Source: Treponema sp. (GTDB lineage: Bacteria; Spirochaetota; Spirochaetia; Treponematales; Treponemataceae). Taken from it: a DNA stretch of 14,198 nt. The notes under the pieces were generated by a model that was not told the origin of the DNA, searched no databases, and saw only the letters and a list, made by a program, of their open reading frames with translations. Both the position numbers and the translations under genes were made by a program. Positions 14,025-14,198 of the stretch are shown piece by piece (position 1 is the stretch's first letter; each line of letters opens with the position of its first letter). Location: assembly GCA_018384055.1 (NCBI GenBank), contig JAHAZL010000003.1, positions 1 to 14,198 on the forward strand, in the 5' to 3' direction.

Positions 14025-14052
14025 CGTCATTGCGAGCGCAGCGAAGCAATCC
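14025..14052. repeat. CGTCATTGCGAG...GCAATCC palindromic repeat, copy 2
   Basis: A shorter version of copy 1: CGTCATTGCGAGCGCAGCG followed by AAGCAATCC. It shares the first 12 bases exactly and lacks the inner GACG block. ATTGC and GCAAT can pair, giving a hairpin in either strand. Confidence 0.8.
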
Positions 14053-14111
14053 TCTCCCTTAGCCGAAGTAGAAAAAAATGAAAATTTTTCCAAAAAAAAT
14101 TGAATTTGTTC

Positions 14112-14140
14112 TTGACACTTTTATTATTCGGATATATATT
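14112..14140 (+). promoter_or_regulatory. strong sigma-70 promoter, probably of an rRNA operon
   Basis: A perfect TTGACA (14112-14117), exactly 17 bases, and TATATT (14135-14140). Immediately upstream, 14071-14111 is nearly all A and T with several A- and T-tracts, like the UP elements of rRNA promoters. No coding region follows before the window ends. The start would fall near 14147. Confidence 0.8.
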
Positions 14141-14148
14141 CTCTCTCA

Positions 14149-14198
14149 CCGTCGCACGACGGAAGGCAGCGGAAGCTGCAGTTCTTTGACAGAATCAG
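14149..14198 (+). promoter_or_regulatory. probable rRNA leader with two hairpins and a boxA-like antitermination site
   Basis: CCGTC-GCAC-GACGG (14149-14162) and GCAGC-GGAA-GCTGC (14166-14179) are two adjacent perfect 5-base-pair hairpins; the second has a GGAA tetraloop. They are followed by GTTCTTTGACAG (14181-14192), close to the boxA element that precedes 16S genes. The 16S gene itself is not in the window, so the assignment is inferred from layout. Confidence 0.6.

Noticed and set aside
13747..14103. 118-residue rightward open frame across the repeat region
   Set aside because: Its translation contains peptides such as VIASAAKQSS and RHCEEPQA, typical of palindromic repeats read as protein. 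It also overlaps the nrdR promoter.
1..14198. CRISPR array, tRNA gene, insertion sequence or transposase
   Set aside because: No regularly spaced direct repeats, tRNA-like folds or transposase motifs were seen on either strand.

Overview
The window reads as chromosomal DNA of a Treponema-like spirochaete. The best evidence is a tandem pair of secreted FlaA-type proteins (sheath of the periplasmic flagellar filament, a spirochaete speciality). The moderate-to-low G+C coding sequence and the identities of the housekeeping genes agree with this. The species cannot be named from the sequence alone. Fourteen protein genes are supported: six or seven in two rightward groups and six in a leftward group, with about 400 bases of repeats and a probable rRNA promoter at the right end.

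Left part (+ strand). Positions 45-72 hold a possible sigma-28 promoter. It is followed by two paralogous flaA-like genes (102-836, 856-1581) and a strong intrinsic terminator (1603-1634). Next come a MATE-family transporter (1654-3015, TTG start) and a GH26 beta-mannanase-like enzyme with no signal peptide (3012-3965), joined by a 4-base overlap. Then follow ruvA-ruvB (3978-4595, 4609-5799), the Holliday-junction branch-migration motor, and queA (5847-6878) of queuosine tRNA modification, closed by a terminator at 6888-6922. ruvA and queA each have a -35/-10 pair placed so that transcription would start at, or one base before, the ATG. Neither has a Shine-Dalgarno sequence, so both look leaderless.

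Middle and right part (- strand, read right to left). nrdR (ribonucleotide-reductase repressor) has its own promoter at 13768-13796. After a 48-base gap come a nucleotide-sugar 4,6-dehydratase of the CapD/PglF type, a DegT-family PLP aminotransferase, and three subunits resembling the xanthine dehydrogenase/CO dehydrogenase family (molybdopterin, 2Fe-2S, FAD). From the dehydratase onward every junction overlaps (1, 8, 26 and 14 bases), so the five genes look like one operon. The dehydratase and aminotransferase would together make a 4-amino-4,6-dideoxy nucleotide sugar. The hydroxylase-like subunits are clearly family members by overall pattern. However, the large subunit has replaced the glycine-rich pterin-cofactor motifs, and the 2Fe-2S subunit has an altered last cysteine motif. 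This divergent, possibly cofactor-poor complex tied to sugar genes is the most unusual thing in the window.

Right end. Positions 13797-14060 contain no credible gene. They hold a stack of G+C-rich intergenic repeats: a CCGCTAT...CTATCGGGG element, a GGGGACAGACCCC inverted repeat, and two CGTCATTGCGAG...GCAATC palindromic units. Positions 14071-14198 hold an A/T-rich upstream tract, a TTGACA-17-TATATT promoter, two small hairpins and a boxA-like GTTCTTTGACAG. This is the expected layout of an rRNA operon leader whose 16S gene would lie just past the window.
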